This document shows, piece by piece, positions 25,830 to 34,758 of a stretch of 64,000 nucleotides of DNA. The stretch's first letter is position 1. Each line of letters starts with the position of its first letter. The notes below the pieces were generated by a model, which did not search any database, was not told the origin of the DNA, and saw only the letters and a list, made by a program, of their open reading frames with translations. Where the stretch lies: the NCBI RefSeq assembly GCF_001011035.1, contig NZ_CP011492.1, positions 3,977,501-4,041,500 on the forward strand, written 5' to 3'. The position numbers and the translations under genes were made by a program. The stretch is from Streptomyces sp. CNQ-509. Lineage in GTDB: Bacteria > Actinomycetota > Actinomycetes > Streptomycetales > Streptomycetaceae.

Positions 25830-27041
25830 GTGCGCATTGTGGTGATCGGTGCAGGCGTGATCGGTACGGCGCTGGCGGTGCAACTCGGCAGCGGGGGGCA
25901 GCGGGGCGGGGGACCGCGGGCGGACGGCGACGTACAGGTGTGGCTGCTCGACGGCGGCGAACCGGGGGCCGGGACCACGGCGAGCTCCATGGCCTGGATC
26001 AACGCCCACTCCAAGACCCCGCGGCACTACCACGAGCTGGCGGTCTCGGGCATGCGCGCCCACGCCGCTCTCGTACGGGCCACGGGACCCGCCGCGTACG
26101 CGGACGGGGGAGGCGGCGGCGCCCGCGGCCCCGGCTGGTACCGCCCCGGCGGCGCCCTGCGGTGGGCCTCCGGCGGCGCCGGGCTCGACCGGCTCCGCCG
26201 GACCGTCGCCCGGCTGCGCGACTGGGGGTACGCCGCGGAGTGGATTCCCGTGACACGCGCCCGGGAGCTGGAGCCGGCGCTACGCATCGAAGACGCCGCC
26301 CGGGTCGCGTACTTCCCCGACGAGGCCGCCGTCGACACGCGGCCCTTCGTCGCCCACCTCCTCGCCGCCGCCCGCGCCCGCGGCGTCCACGTCCGTACCG
26401 GCGAGGACGCCCGCGTCGTGGCCATCGACACCGCCGGCGGCCGGGTGCGCGGCGTGCGGTGCGCCGGGGGCGAGACGGTGCCGGCGGACGTCGCGGTGTG
26501 CTGCGCCGGGTGGCGGACCCCGGCGGTCGCGGCGCTGGCCGGCGCGTACGTGCCGCTGGTGCCCGGCGACGCGCCGGGGTCCGAGGCGCCGACGCTCCTG
26601 GCCCACCTGCGGCCGGGCGAGGCCGCGGGGCCGCCGCTGACCCGCATGGTGCTCAGCCCGGGTCTGCATGCCCGCCCGCTCGCCGGCGGGCGCGTCTACC
26701 TGGAGGCGCTGGACCTCAACGACGAGGTGGACCAGCACACGCCCGCCGCGCGCGTCACCGCGCTCGGCCGCGAACTCCACGCCCGCGCCCGCGCCATGCT
26801 GCCCGGCCTCGCCGGCACCGCCCGGCTCGCCGACGCCCGGGTCTGCACCCGGCCGCTGCCGCCGGACGACAACTCCATCGTCGGCCCGCACGCCGAGGCC
26901 GAAGGGCTCTACACCGTCGTGACGCACAGCGGCATGACCCTGTCCCTGCGGCTGGGGGAGCTGGTGGCACGGGAGTTGCTGACCGGCCGGGACGCGCCGG
27001 AGCTGGCGCCGTACCGGCCCGCCCGCTTCGTACGCCCTTAG
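25830..27041 (+). CDS. FAD-dependent D-amino-acid/glycine-oxidase-like (DAO) enzyme
   Basis: 403 residues from GTG 25830; an in-frame GTG at 25800 adds ten residues. The FAD loop is VVIGAGVIGTALAVQL (residues 4-19), the flavin segment AGTTASSMAWINAHSKTP follows near 50, and the C-terminal NSIVGPHAEAEGLYTVVTHS with SGMTLSLRLGELVARELL is the DAO-family FAD closure. These enzymes oxidise amines or amino acids to imines with oxygen. The first strand is followed by an unusual glycine-rich insert (residues ~24-36). The divergent RidA gene supports an amine substrate. Confidence 0.85.
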   Translation: MRIVVIGAGVIGTALAVQLGSGGQRGGGPRADGDVQVWLLDGGEPGAGTTASSMAWINAHSKTPRHYHELAVSGMRAHAALVRATGPAAYADGGGGGARGPGWYRPGGALRWASGGAGLDRLRRTVARLRDWGYAAEWIPVTRARELEPALRIEDAARVAYFPDEAAVDTRPFVAHLLAAARARGVHVRTGEDARVVAIDTAGGRVRGVRCAGGETVPADVAVCCAGWRTPAVAALAGAYVPLVPGDAPGSEAPTLLAHLRPGEAAGPPLTRMVLSPGLHARPLAGGRVYLEALDLNDEVDQHTPAARVTALGRELHARARAMLPGLAGTARLADARVCTRPLPPDDNSIVGPHAEAEGLYTVVTHSGMTLSLRLGELVARELLTGRDAPELAPYRPARFVRP

Positions 27042-27068
27042 GACCCCCCGCTTCCCCGACCGCGCGCG

Positions 27069-29093
27069 TCAGCGCAGCATCCGCGCCGCCTTGTACGAGA
27101 AGTCCCGTGCCGCCGGGACGTTCCGGAACGGCCGCAGCCGCTCCCGGAACCCGGCGAGATAGCCCCGTACCCGCTCCGACTGGATGTCCTCCGTCGCCCG
27201 CAGCGCGCCCGTCGCCACCTGGCAGGCGCGCTCGACCTCCCGCTGCTGGAGCCACGCCGTGGCCAGCACGACGCGCGTGAACGCGATGCTGCGCGCGTAC
27301 CGGTCCGTGCGCGCCGCGATCCCGTGCTCCGCGTGCGGCCGGGCGGCGCGCGCCTGCCGCAGGTCGACGAGGCAGTGCGCGATCTCGTCGTGCAGCTCCG
27401 CGCCGCTGAAGTAGCGCAGCCAGACCGGCTCCTGGGCGGGCGTGCCGGCGGACAGCGCACTCTCGGCGTGGGAGAGGGAGATGGCGGTCGCGCGCGAGTC
27501 GCGCAGCCGCGCGTGCGCGCGGGCGGCCATCGCGTGCAGCACGGCGCGTCCGGCGGGGGTCAGGCCGGGTTCGGCGAGGCCGGCTTCGGCGAGTTCGACG
27601 GCTTCCCGGTAGTCGCCGAGGTGGACCGCCTGGTGGGCGAGGGTGCCGAGGATCTTGGCGGCGAACGCGCGGTCGTGGCCGTGGTACGCCATGTCGAGGG
27701 CGAGCCGCAGATAGCGCCGGGCGGCGCCGTGCCCGCCGGTGTCGTACAGCAGGTGCCCGGTGTGGTGGGTGACGAGGGCCGCGGCGCGGAACAGGTTGCG
27801 GCCGACCGTGCCCGAGTAGCTGCCTTCGAGCATCGGCAGCACGTCGGTGCGGAGGTGGGTCATCGCGATCGACCGGGCGGCGCCGCCGCCGTAGCGGTTG
27901 TCGAGCATCGCCAGGTGCTCGGTGAGCGCGTGGATCTTCGCGATGTCCGGCTGTCCGACGCGGTACGAGCCGATGGCGCGCTGCGGCGGCGCGGGCGGCG
28001 TGGCACGGCGCCAGCGGCGGACGGAGTCCCGCAGGTCGGTGGCGGAGACCGGCGGGAGGGCGTAGCGCGGGTCGGCGTCCCAGAGCTGGGCGGCGGTGCG
28101 GACGGCGCCGAGGGGCGTCGACGGGCCGCGCAGGCCGAGGTCGTCGGGAGGGAGGCGGCGGCGGGCGAGGGAGGCGGCCCCGCCGGCGGTGGCGTAGCCG
28201 GTCGGGGGCGGGGCGGCGAGGTCGCGGGGCGTGATGTCGCGGCCGAGCCGCCGGGAGAACACGGCGGCGATCAGCTCGGGCGGTACGGAGGAGCCGAAGC
28301 TGCCGCGCAGCCAGCGCTTGACGTAGGTGTGCGTGCACCGGAGTTCGAGCCCGCGGCGCCGGCCCAGCTCCCGTACCTGGCCGGCGAGGGAGGTGGGGGT
28401 GAGCCCCGACTCCCGCATGAGGGCGGCCAGCCGGACGTTCACGTTCTCGCCCGCGGCGGCACCGGGGTGTGCGCCGGTGCCGCCGCCTACGCCGGGCCCC
28501 CGGCCGCCCGAAGCCCTGGCCCGGGGCCGGGACGCGGTGGTGGACGGGGGCGCGGTGGTGGGCCGGGCTCCGGCGGTGGACCCGGATGCGGTCCCGGCTC
28601 CGGACGCGGATCCGGCGCCGGCCGGCGCCGGGGCGCCGAACCGCCGGAACAGGGCCCGCCCCACCGCGTGCCCGGCTCCGCCGGGATCGGCGCCCGGCTG
28701 CCCGCCCGCGGCACCGTTCGCCTCCCGTCGGGGTGCCTTCCGCTCCCGTACGCCCTGCTCCCCGCCGGCCGGCGCGCCCCGCTCCCGTACCCACGACTCC
28801 CGTGCCCCGCTCCCCCGTTCGCGCCCGCCCGCCCCCGGCCCCCGTTCTCCCGCGCCCCGGACCGCCCCCAGGCGTTCCCGCGCGAACCGGTTGCGCCAGC
28901 GGCACACCGTCGCCGGGGTGATGCCGAAGCGGGCCGCCACTTCGCCGTTCGACTCACCCGCCGCACACGCCAGTACGATCCGGCAGTGCAGCCGCGTCGC
29001 CGCCGGGGTGGCGCTCCGTGCGACCAGGTGTTCGAGGAAGTGGAGTTCCCGGTCCGTCAATGTCAACCGAGTCGTGGGCCTGCCTCGCGTCAT
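27069..29093 (-). CDS. IS630-like HTH fused to an NsdA-like TPR regulator (674 aa)
   Basis: Residues 10-75 resemble the homeodomain-like N-terminus of IS630-family transposases: LEHLVARSATPAATRLHCRI, then GESNGEVAARFGITPATVCR and WRNRFARERL. Residues ~80-215 are a Gly/Ala/Arg/Glu-rich linker. Residues ~220-290 (VNVRLAALMRESGLTPTSLA, HTYVKRWLRG) form a second HTH of the NsdA type, and ~350-670 are TPR-like helices (YLRLALDMAYHGHDRAFAAK). No DDE catalytic domain is present, so this is a regulator that carries a transposase-derived DNA-binding head. NsdA is a repressor of antibiotic production and sporulation in Streptomyces coelicolor. The fusion could instead be a long family member; a start near 28450 would give the NsdA part alone. 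Confidence 0.75.
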   Translation of the reverse strand: MTRGRPTTRLTLTDRELHFLEHLVARSATPAATRLHCRIVLACAAGESNGEVAARFGITPATVCRWRNRFARERLGAVRGAGERGPGAGGRERGSGARESWVRERGAPAGGEQGVRERKAPRREANGAAGGQPGADPGGAGHAVGRALFRRFGAPAPAGAGSASGAGTASGSTAGARPTTAPPSTTASRPRARASGGRGPGVGGGTGAHPGAAAGENVNVRLAALMRESGLTPTSLAGQVRELGRRRGLELRCTHTYVKRWLRGSFGSSVPPELIAAVFSRRLGRDITPRDLAAPPPTGYATAGGAASLARRRLPPDDLGLRGPSTPLGAVRTAAQLWDADPRYALPPVSATDLRDSVRRWRRATPPAPPQRAIGSYRVGQPDIAKIHALTEHLAMLDNRYGGGAARSIAMTHLRTDVLPMLEGSYSGTVGRNLFRAAALVTHHTGHLLYDTGGHGAARRYLRLALDMAYHGHDRAFAAKILGTLAHQAVHLGDYREAVELAEAGLAEPGLTPAGRAVLHAMAARAHARLRDSRATAISLSHAESALSAGTPAQEPVWLRYFSGAELHDEIAHCLVDLRQARAARPHAEHGIAARTDRYARSIAFTRVVLATAWLQQREVERACQVATGALRATEDIQSERVRGYLAGFRERLRPFRNVPAARDFSYKAARMLR

Positions 29094-29300
29094 GGACGCG
29101 CATTATTGCCGGTCCGGCGCCGCCCCCAGGGCACTCTGCCTCGGACGACCCTCGAACGACCTGGAGGATCACCCGATTTAATGCGCGTAGTGACGGTGAA
29201 CGCTCTGCACACCCCCGGAACTTACGAACGGCACATGCCAGACGGCAGGCTACGGAGCGCAAAGTTCCGGTCTGAGCCGGCAGATCGAGGTAGCGCTTAC

Positions 29301-31049
29301 ATGACCACGACGGGACCACCCGCCGACGGCCACACCCCGCAGCCCGCGGACGAGGACTCCTCGGGCCCTTCCTCGGGCGATGCACGAGAGGACGGAGCAG
29401 ACACCCACGTTGCCCCACGGGAGCCGGAGCCCGGCCCCGCAGCGCCGCCGCCGACGTTGCTCCGCGTCGAGCTGGCCAAGCGCGGCTGGGCGAGGTTCTC
29501 GACGTTCGAGGTCCACTACACGCATGCCGCGCGCAAGGCCGCCGCCGAGTACGGCGACCCGCGGCTCGCCCGGCTCACCATCTCCAGCACCACCTTCAAG
29601 CGGTGGCTCGCCGGGGAGCAGATCCCGCGCGGCAACGCCGGCACCGTCCTGGAGCACATGCTCGGCATCGACGTCGACGCGCTCCTCGGCCCGGCGCCCA
29701 CCCGCACGTTCACCACGCCCCGCCTGCCCGACGACGCCTCCCTCGCCACCGCCCGCGCGCTCGACGTCACCTGGTCCACGTCCTTCCTCTCGCCCACCGC
29801 GCCGGCCCCCGGCGGCGGCGGGGTCTGGCAGCTCGACGGCCACCGCGTCTTCGACGGGACGTCCGTCGCCGTGCAGTTGTACGAGGCCGAGGCCGGCTCC
29901 GACAGCGTCGTCATCGGGCCCGACGACCACCCGCACCTGCGCGACTTCATCCGCCCCGCGCGCCGCGCGCTCCTGCTCGCCGCGCTCGGCGCGCGGCGCG
30001 GCGAGGGGCTGTTCGTGCTCGACGCCGTACGCGCCCGGCAGCCCGTCGCCGCCGACCCGGTGGACGTGCTGCCGATCCCGCGTGCGTACCGGCTCGACGA
30101 TCTGACGTACGCGGTCCTCTGGGCCGTGCTCAACCTCGACGACGGCCTCCTCGCCGACGACGCCGTGCTGGAGGCGGAGCGCAGCGGGCTGGACGACTTC
30201 CTCACCCGCGAGCGGTCCGCCGTGGCCCGCTCGGCGATGCCGGAGCTGTCCGACGTCGGCACCGCGTGGCTCGGCTCGTACGTCTGCGACCGGCACATCC
30301 TGCGCGAACTGCGCGCCGGCTCCGGTGAGCCGCCGGTGTTCTGGGCGCGCGAGCAGTTCGGCGAAGAGGCCGCCGCCTGGCTCTTCTTCCGGCACAAGCA
30401 CACGTATCTGCGCGCGCTGCACGACCTGCTCGCGGACGCCGACCGCCCGTACGGGTACGCCTTCTGCCTGCCGCACAACGCGGTCAAGACCAGCGAGCGC
30501 TACGAGCGCACGCTGCTCTTCCTGACGCTGGCGCTGCTGGAGCGGCACGGGCTGACCACGTGGGTGGTCACGGAGCCGGAGTACGCGCAGGTGGACGGGT
30601 TCGCGCTGGTGCCGGGCGAGCGGGCGATCATCGCCAACTGGCTCCGTACGGACGGGATCTGGCAGGTCGACACCACCAGCCACTGGGCGCGGCTGCGCGC
30701 GTACGCCGACGCCGTACGGCACGCGCGGACGCACAGCGTCACCGACGGTGCCACGCCGGCGGAGCGGCTGCGCCGGCTGGCGGACCACCTGGACCTCGAC
30801 TGGGCCTGGCTCACCGACCGGTGCGCGGAGCTGGCGCGCTACGGCAGCGCCGGGATGCTCCGGCCGCGCAGCCGGCTGATCGGCCTGGCGGAGCTGGACG
30901 ACGTGCTCCGCTACGTCGGCGAGCTGGGGCCGGGCGACCCGGCCGGGCGGGAGGCCGCCGACGGCGATCCCGGCGTCTTCGCCGGGGCCGTGACCGGCGG
31001 AAACCGAACGCAGTTCCGGCCCGACCGGCACCACGGCGGGCGAAGATGA
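29301..31049 (+). CDS. Large regulator-like protein, function unknown
   Basis: About 582 residues from the ATG at 29301, which has GAGG 10 nt upstream; an in-frame ATG at 29181 would add 40 residues. The first ~50 residues are acidic and proline-rich. Residues ~55-130 look like a helix-turn-helix region that mirrors the NsdA-type DNA-binding part of its neighbour (ISSTTFKRWLAGEQIPRGNA, then VLEHMLGIDVDALLGP). The remainder is an unassigned domain with LIxxx-type strands, WLGSYVCDRHILRELRAGSG and FFRHKHTYLRALHDLLADAD. It is divergent from the NsdA-like gene and 240 bp upstream of the conservon. I do not recognise the family beyond this. Confidence 0.75.
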   Translation: MTTTGPPADGHTPQPADEDSSGPSSGDAREDGADTHVAPREPEPGPAAPPPTLLRVELAKRGWARFSTFEVHYTHAARKAAAEYGDPRLARLTISSTTFKRWLAGEQIPRGNAGTVLEHMLGIDVDALLGPAPTRTFTTPRLPDDASLATARALDVTWSTSFLSPTAPAPGGGGVWQLDGHRVFDGTSVAVQLYEAEAGSDSVVIGPDDHPHLRDFIRPARRALLLAALGARRGEGLFVLDAVRARQPVAADPVDVLPIPRAYRLDDLTYAVLWAVLNLDDGLLADDAVLEAERSGLDDFLTRERSAVARSAMPELSDVGTAWLGSYVCDRHILRELRAGSGEPPVFWAREQFGEEAAAWLFFRHKHTYLRALHDLLADADRPYGYAFCLPHNAVKTSERYERTLLFLTLALLERHGLTTWVVTEPEYAQVDGFALVPGERAIIANWLRTDGIWQVDTTSHWARLRAYADAVRHARTHSVTDGATPAERLRRLADHLDLDWAWLTDRCAELARYGSAGMLRPRSRLIGLAELDDVLRYVGELGPGDPAGREAADGDPGVFAGAVTGGNRTQFRPDRHHGGRR

Positions 31050-31232
31050 CGCATGCGTTCGAACCCCCGGGAAGCGACCCCCAAACGACCCCGGGGAGCG
31101 GTAGCAACGACACCGCTTGCTGAGCAATGTAGATGTGGCTCACGGTGCCGTTGAGGCCACGGTGACCACTCGATGTGTGTGCGCCGCGCGCGCACTGCCC
31201 GGCAGACGGCCGGAAGAAACGCCGCACGACGC

Positions 31233-31268
31233 CGTACGACAGCGCCAGCCAGATGCTGGCATCGTACG
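31233..31268 (+). promoter_or_regulatory. Imperfect hairpin in the conservon leader
   Basis: cgtacga...tcgtacg as outer arms and gccagc...gctggc as inner arms around cagat, ending 21 bp before the cvnA start. It could be an operator or a leader stem; there is no direct evidence for either. Confidence 0.4.
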
Positions 31269-31289
31269 GCCCATCCAGCGAGGAAGCCC

Positions 31290-33332
31290 ATGTCCGACCA
31301 CCCCGCTCCCGCCGGGAACGACGGCCCCCGCCAGGGCCGGTTCCCCTCCCGGCGGCGCCGCGCGGGCCGCGCCCTGCGCGCCCGGCTCTGGCGGGTCACG
31401 CTGCTGCCGGTGACCGCCGCGCTGCTGGTGGGCGGCGCCACGACGTACGGCGCGCTCATAGGCGGGTCGACGAGCGCCGAGACCCGCATGATCATCGGTG
31501 CCGGAGTACTGGCCGTGGTGGGCATCACGGTCCTGGCGATACTCCGCATCGGCGCGCTCGCCGACGCCCTCGACGCCGAGGAAGACGCCCGCGCGGAACG
31601 CAACCTGGAGCTGACCGCGCTCCTGGAGGCCGCGCAGAGCGAACTGCTGCGCCTGGTCGACCAGGCGCAGCGCGGCGAGCGCCCCGAGCCCGACGCGCTG
31701 GCGCTGTCGTCCCCCGCCGGCTACGCCCCTGTCGGTGGGGGTACCCCCACCGCCGCCCCGACCGCCCGCGCCGCCGCCGACGTCACCCCCGAAACGGTGG
31801 AGCGCCTGGTGCACGCCACCGTGCACGCCGCGCTCAAGGCCGTCGTGGACGTCTCGTCCCGCGGCCGCATCGAGGTCTTCGTCAACCTCGCCCGCCGGCT
31901 GCAGAACCTCGTCATCCGCTCCCTGGACGAGCTGGACGGGCTGGAGAAGCAGGTCGAGGACCCGGACCTGCTGCACGGCCTCTTCCAGCTCGACCACCTC
32001 GTCACCAGGCTCCGCCGCCAGGTGGAGAGCCTGGCGATCCTCGGCGGCGCCGTGCCGCGCCGCATCAGCCGGCCGATGCCGGTGAACGCCGTGCTGCGCT
32101 CGGCGGTCTCCGAGGTCGAGGACTACGGGCGCGTCAAGCTGGTGCCGCCGATGACCGGCGTGCTGGAGGGTGCCGTCGCCCCCGACGTCATCCACCTGAT
32201 CGCCGAACTCGTCGAGAACGCCGCCGGGTTCTCCCCCCCGGAGACCAAGGTCGAGCTGCGCGTCGAGCCGGCCGCGGCCGGTCTGGTCGTGGAGATCGAC
32301 GACCGCGGCCTCGGGTTGCAGTCCGACACGCAGGACCGGATGAACACCCTGCTGAGCCGGGCCACTCCGCAGGTCGTGGACGAGCAGATCAAGGACGGCC
32401 GCATCGGCCTCCTCGTCGTCGCGCACCTCGCGCGCCGGCACCGGATCCCCGTCCAGCTCCAGCGCAACGTCTACGGCGGCTGCCGCGCCACCGTGCTGCT
32501 GCCCAACGCGCTGCTGATGGACCCGGAAGAGAAGGCGAAGCCGGCCACCCGCGAGCCGCAGGCCGCCGCAGCGCAGCCGCAGGCCGCCGCGGTCACCGCG
32601 CCGCAGCCGGCGGCCCTCGCCGCAGACGCCGCCGAGCGCCGCCCGGCCGCAATCGGAAGCGCCGCCCCCGCGTCGCTGCCCGCCCGTACCGCCAACGGCG
32701 TGGCGCGGCAGCGGCAGCCGGGCGCCGCCGAGATCAACGGCGCGCCCCAGAGCACCGCCGCGCACGAGGCCACGGGCGGGCACCGGATCCCCGGGGCCCA
32801 GGAGAGCACCGGCCGCCACGACATCCTCGGCGCCTACGACACCACCCCCGCGTACGACGGCACGGAGTACGAGAGCACCAGCCCGTACGAGACCACCGCC
32901 GCCCACGAGCGCACCCCCGCGCACCCTCCCTCACCGGCTACGCCCTCACTGGCGGGGGAACCCCCATTGACCGCCGCCGGCCACCCCGACGCCACCCCGC
33001 ACACCACCGGCCCCGCGGCCGGCTACACCCCCCGCCACGCCGCCCCGCCCCCCGCGTCGCCGGCCCCGGCTCCCGGGCAGCGGCCCCCGCTGCCCGAGCG
33101 CTCCGGCAGCCACCTGGTGCCCGAGCTGCGCCGCGAACCCGGTGTCCCCGGTGCCGCACCCGGCGGCCCGGCGGCCCCCTCCTCACCCCTGAACACCGGC
33201 CTCATGGCCCGCTTCACCGCCGGCTCCCGGGCCGCGGAGGACGGCGACCAGCGCGCCGCCGACTACGCCGAAGACCCGGCCGGACCCGCCCCCACGCACC
33301 AGCACCGATCCACGGAAGGCCCGTCTACGTGA
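31290..33332 (+). CDS. cvnA: Conservon sensor-kinase-like protein CvnA
   Basis: 680 residues. Two membrane helices lie near 33-58 and 68-88, followed by a coiled segment. The kinase-like core has LFQLDHLVTRLRRQVESLAI, the N box LIAELVENAAGFSPPE, the G1 box VEIDDRGLGLQSD and G2 GRIGLLVVAHLARRH. The last ~270 residues are a low-complexity Ala/Pro/Thr tail. CvnA proteins are membrane-bound platforms for CvnB-D, in a complex likened to G-protein-coupled signalling. Two copies of a ~42-bp palindromic DNA repeat lie inside the gene (31710-31751 and 32927-32969) and account for the linker peptides PAGYAPVGGGTPT and SPATPSLAGEPPL. Its stop overlaps cvnB by 4 bp. Confidence 0.92.
   Translation: MSDHPAPAGNDGPRQGRFPSRRRRAGRALRARLWRVTLLPVTAALLVGGATTYGALIGGSTSAETRMIIGAGVLAVVGITVLAILRIGALADALDAEEDARAERNLELTALLEAAQSELLRLVDQAQRGERPEPDALALSSPAGYAPVGGGTPTAAPTARAAADVTPETVERLVHATVHAALKAVVDVSSRGRIEVFVNLARRLQNLVIRSLDELDGLEKQVEDPDLLHGLFQLDHLVTRLRRQVESLAILGGAVPRRISRPMPVNAVLRSAVSEVEDYGRVKLVPPMTGVLEGAVAPDVIHLIAELVENAAGFSPPETKVELRVEPAAAGLVVEIDDRGLGLQSDTQDRMNTLLSRATPQVVDEQIKDGRIGLLVVAHLARRHRIPVQLQRNVYGGCRATVLLPNALLMDPEEKAKPATREPQAAAAQPQAAAVTAPQPAALAADAAERRPAAIGSAAPASLPARTANGVARQRQPGAAEINGAPQSTAAHEATGGHRIPGAQESTGRHDILGAYDTTPAYDGTEYESTSPYETTAAHERTPAHPPSPATPSLAGEPPLTAAGHPDATPHTTGPAAGYTPRHAAPPPASPAPAPGQRPPLPERSGSHLVPELRREPGVPGAAPGGPAAPSSPLNTGLMARFTAGSRAAEDGDQRAADYAEDPAGPAPTHQHRSTEGPST
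31710..31751 (+). repeat. Palindromic minirepeat, copy 1 in cvnA
   Basis: Starts tcccccgccggctacgccc and ends in a cggtggggg/tacccccac inverted part. It aligns over ~42 bp with 32927-32969 and with the expanded copy at 40412-40528 (minus strand). Confidence 0.8.
32927..32969 (+). repeat. Palindromic minirepeat, copy 2 in cvnA
   Basis: Begins tccctcaccggctacgccc and continues actggcgggggaacccccat. It is closely related to copy 1 but read in another frame, so it encodes a different peptide. Confidence 0.8.
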
Positions 33333-33733
33333 GCGAAAGCCTCGACTGGCTTCTGGCCAACTTCGTCCAGCAGGTCGCCAGCGCCCGCAGCGCCGTCGTC
33401 GCCTCGACCGACGGCGTGCGGATGCACGCGCACGACCTCGACACCGCCGCCGCCGACCGGCTCGCCGCGGTGGCCACCGGCCTCTTCTCGCTCGGCGCCG
33501 GCATCGGCACCGACACCGTGCGCGGCGTGCGCCAGGTGCTCGTGGAGCACGAGGACGTGGTGCTGTGCGTGATGGCCGCGGGCCCGGGCGCCGTCCTGGC
33601 GGTGCTCGCCGAGCCGGACGCGGACCTGGGCGTGATCGGCTACGAGATGGGCCAGTTGGTCAAGCGTGTCCCGACCCACCTCACCTCGCCCGCACGGACC
33701 GCCGCCGCCGCGGCTCCGGGCTCCGTCCGGTGA
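33329..33733 (+). CDS. cvnB: Roadblock/LC7 protein CvnB
   Basis: 134 residues of a single roadblock/LC7 domain: LDWLLANFVQQVASARSAVV, ASTDGVRMHAHDLDTAAADR, then VLVEHEDVVLCVMAAGPGAV. In conservons this protein binds CvnA and CvnD and may act as a GTPase regulator. It begins with GTG overlapping the cvnA stop (GTGA) and is followed by cvnC after 1 bp. Confidence 0.95.
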   Translation: MSESLDWLLANFVQQVASARSAVVASTDGVRMHAHDLDTAAADRLAAVATGLFSLGAGIGTDTVRGVRQVLVEHEDVVLCVMAAGPGAVLAVLAEPDADLGVIGYEMGQLVKRVPTHLTSPARTAAAAAPGSVR

Positions 33734-33734
33734 C

Positions 33735-34103
33735 ATGACGTCGTACGACGACGCCCCCTGGGTGGAGGACGGGGCCCCGCGGTTACGCCCGTACGCGGTC
33801 ACCGGCGGGCGGACCGTGCCGACCCGCAGGCTGGCCCTGGAGACGCTGGTCATGGCCGCCAGGACGCTGCCCCGGGTGGCGCTGACACCGGAGCACGACG
33901 AGACCCTGCGGGAGTGCCGTGCGGGCCCGCGCTCGGTGGCGGAGGTCGCCGGCCGGCTCGGGCTGCCGGTGGCGGTCACCAAGATCCTCCTGTGCGACCT
34001 GCTCGACACCTGCGCGCTCATCCTGACGGCGCCCGCGGGCCCGCCAGACCCCACCGACCCATACCTACTGGAGAAGGTCCTTGTCGGACTACGCAATCTC
34101 TGA
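33735..34103 (+). CDS. cvnC: DUF742 protein CvnC
   Basis: 122 residues: PRLRPYAVTGGRTVPTRRLA at the start, a winged-helix-like middle (CRAGPRSVAEVAGRLGLPVA) and a hydrophobic end KILLCDLLDTCALILTAP. This is the standard DUF742 component of conservons. Its 3' end overlaps cvnD by 23 bp, in a different frame. Confidence 0.95.
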   Translation: MTSYDDAPWVEDGAPRLRPYAVTGGRTVPTRRLALETLVMAARTLPRVALTPEHDETLRECRAGPRSVAEVAGRLGLPVAVTKILLCDLLDTCALILTAPAGPPDPTDPYLLEKVLVGLRNL

Positions 34104-34758
34104 CGACTCCTTCGTCCCGCTGAAGATCGTGATAGCCGGCGGGTTCGGGGTCGGGAAGACCACGATGGTCGGTGCGGTGAGCGAGATCCCGCCGCTGACG
34201 ACCGAGGAGACCCTCACCGCCGCGAGCGTCGACCACGACAGCCTGGACGGGGTGCCGGAGAAGGACGCCACCACCGTCGCGATGGACTTCGGCCGTATCA
34301 CCCTCACGGCCCACCACATGATGCTGCTGCTGTTCGGCACGCCGGGCCAGAAGCGGTTCTGGTTCATGTGGGACCACCTCGCGAGCGGCGCCATCGGCGC
34401 CGTCGTCCTCGCCGACACCCGGCGGCTCGCCGACTGCTTCGCGGCCGTCGAGTACTTCGAGCGGCGCGGCCTGCCGTTCGTGGTGGGCATCAACGAGTTC
34501 GACGACGCCTACCACTACACCCCGGAAGAGGTGAAGGCCGCGCTCCATCTGCGCAGCGACACCCCGGTGATGTGCTGCGACGCCCGCGCCACCAGCTCGG
34601 CGCGCAGCCTGCTGATCAGGCTGGTCGAGCACGCGCACGCGCGGTCCGTGGCGGCCAGGGCCGGGGTTTCGGCGGAACCGGAGCCCGCGACCGGGGCAGT
34701 GTCCGCGTCCGAGTCCGCACAGCCCGTGCCCACCTCCCCACCGAGGAGCCCCGCATGA
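34081..34758 (+). CDS. cvnD: Ras-like small GTPase CvnD
   Basis: 225 residues from a TTG start inside cvnC. The P-loop is IAGGFGVGKTTMVGAV (about residue 18), the switch-II region is LLFGTPGQKRFWFMWDHL, and the base-specificity loop is VGINEFDD in place of NKxD, as usual for MglA-like conservon GTPases. The last ~40 residues are an Ala/Pro/Glu-rich extension that typical CvnD proteins lack or have shorter. Its stop overlaps the next start (ATGA). Confidence 0.95.
   Translation: MSDYAISDDSFVPLKIVIAGGFGVGKTTMVGAVSEIPPLTTEETLTAASVDHDSLDGVPEKDATTVAMDFGRITLTAHHMMLLLFGTPGQKRFWFMWDHLASGAIGAVVLADTRRLADCFAAVEYFERRGLPFVVGINEFDDAYHYTPEEVKAALHLRSDTPVMCCDARATSSARSLLIRLVEHAHARSVAARAGVSAEPEPATGAVSASESAQPVPTSPPRSPA

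Noticed and set aside
27324..29300. Extension of the plus-strand regulator frame far upstream of 29301
   Set aside because: It is antisense to the NsdA-like gene and of low complexity; the start near 29301 (or 29181) has the proper signals.
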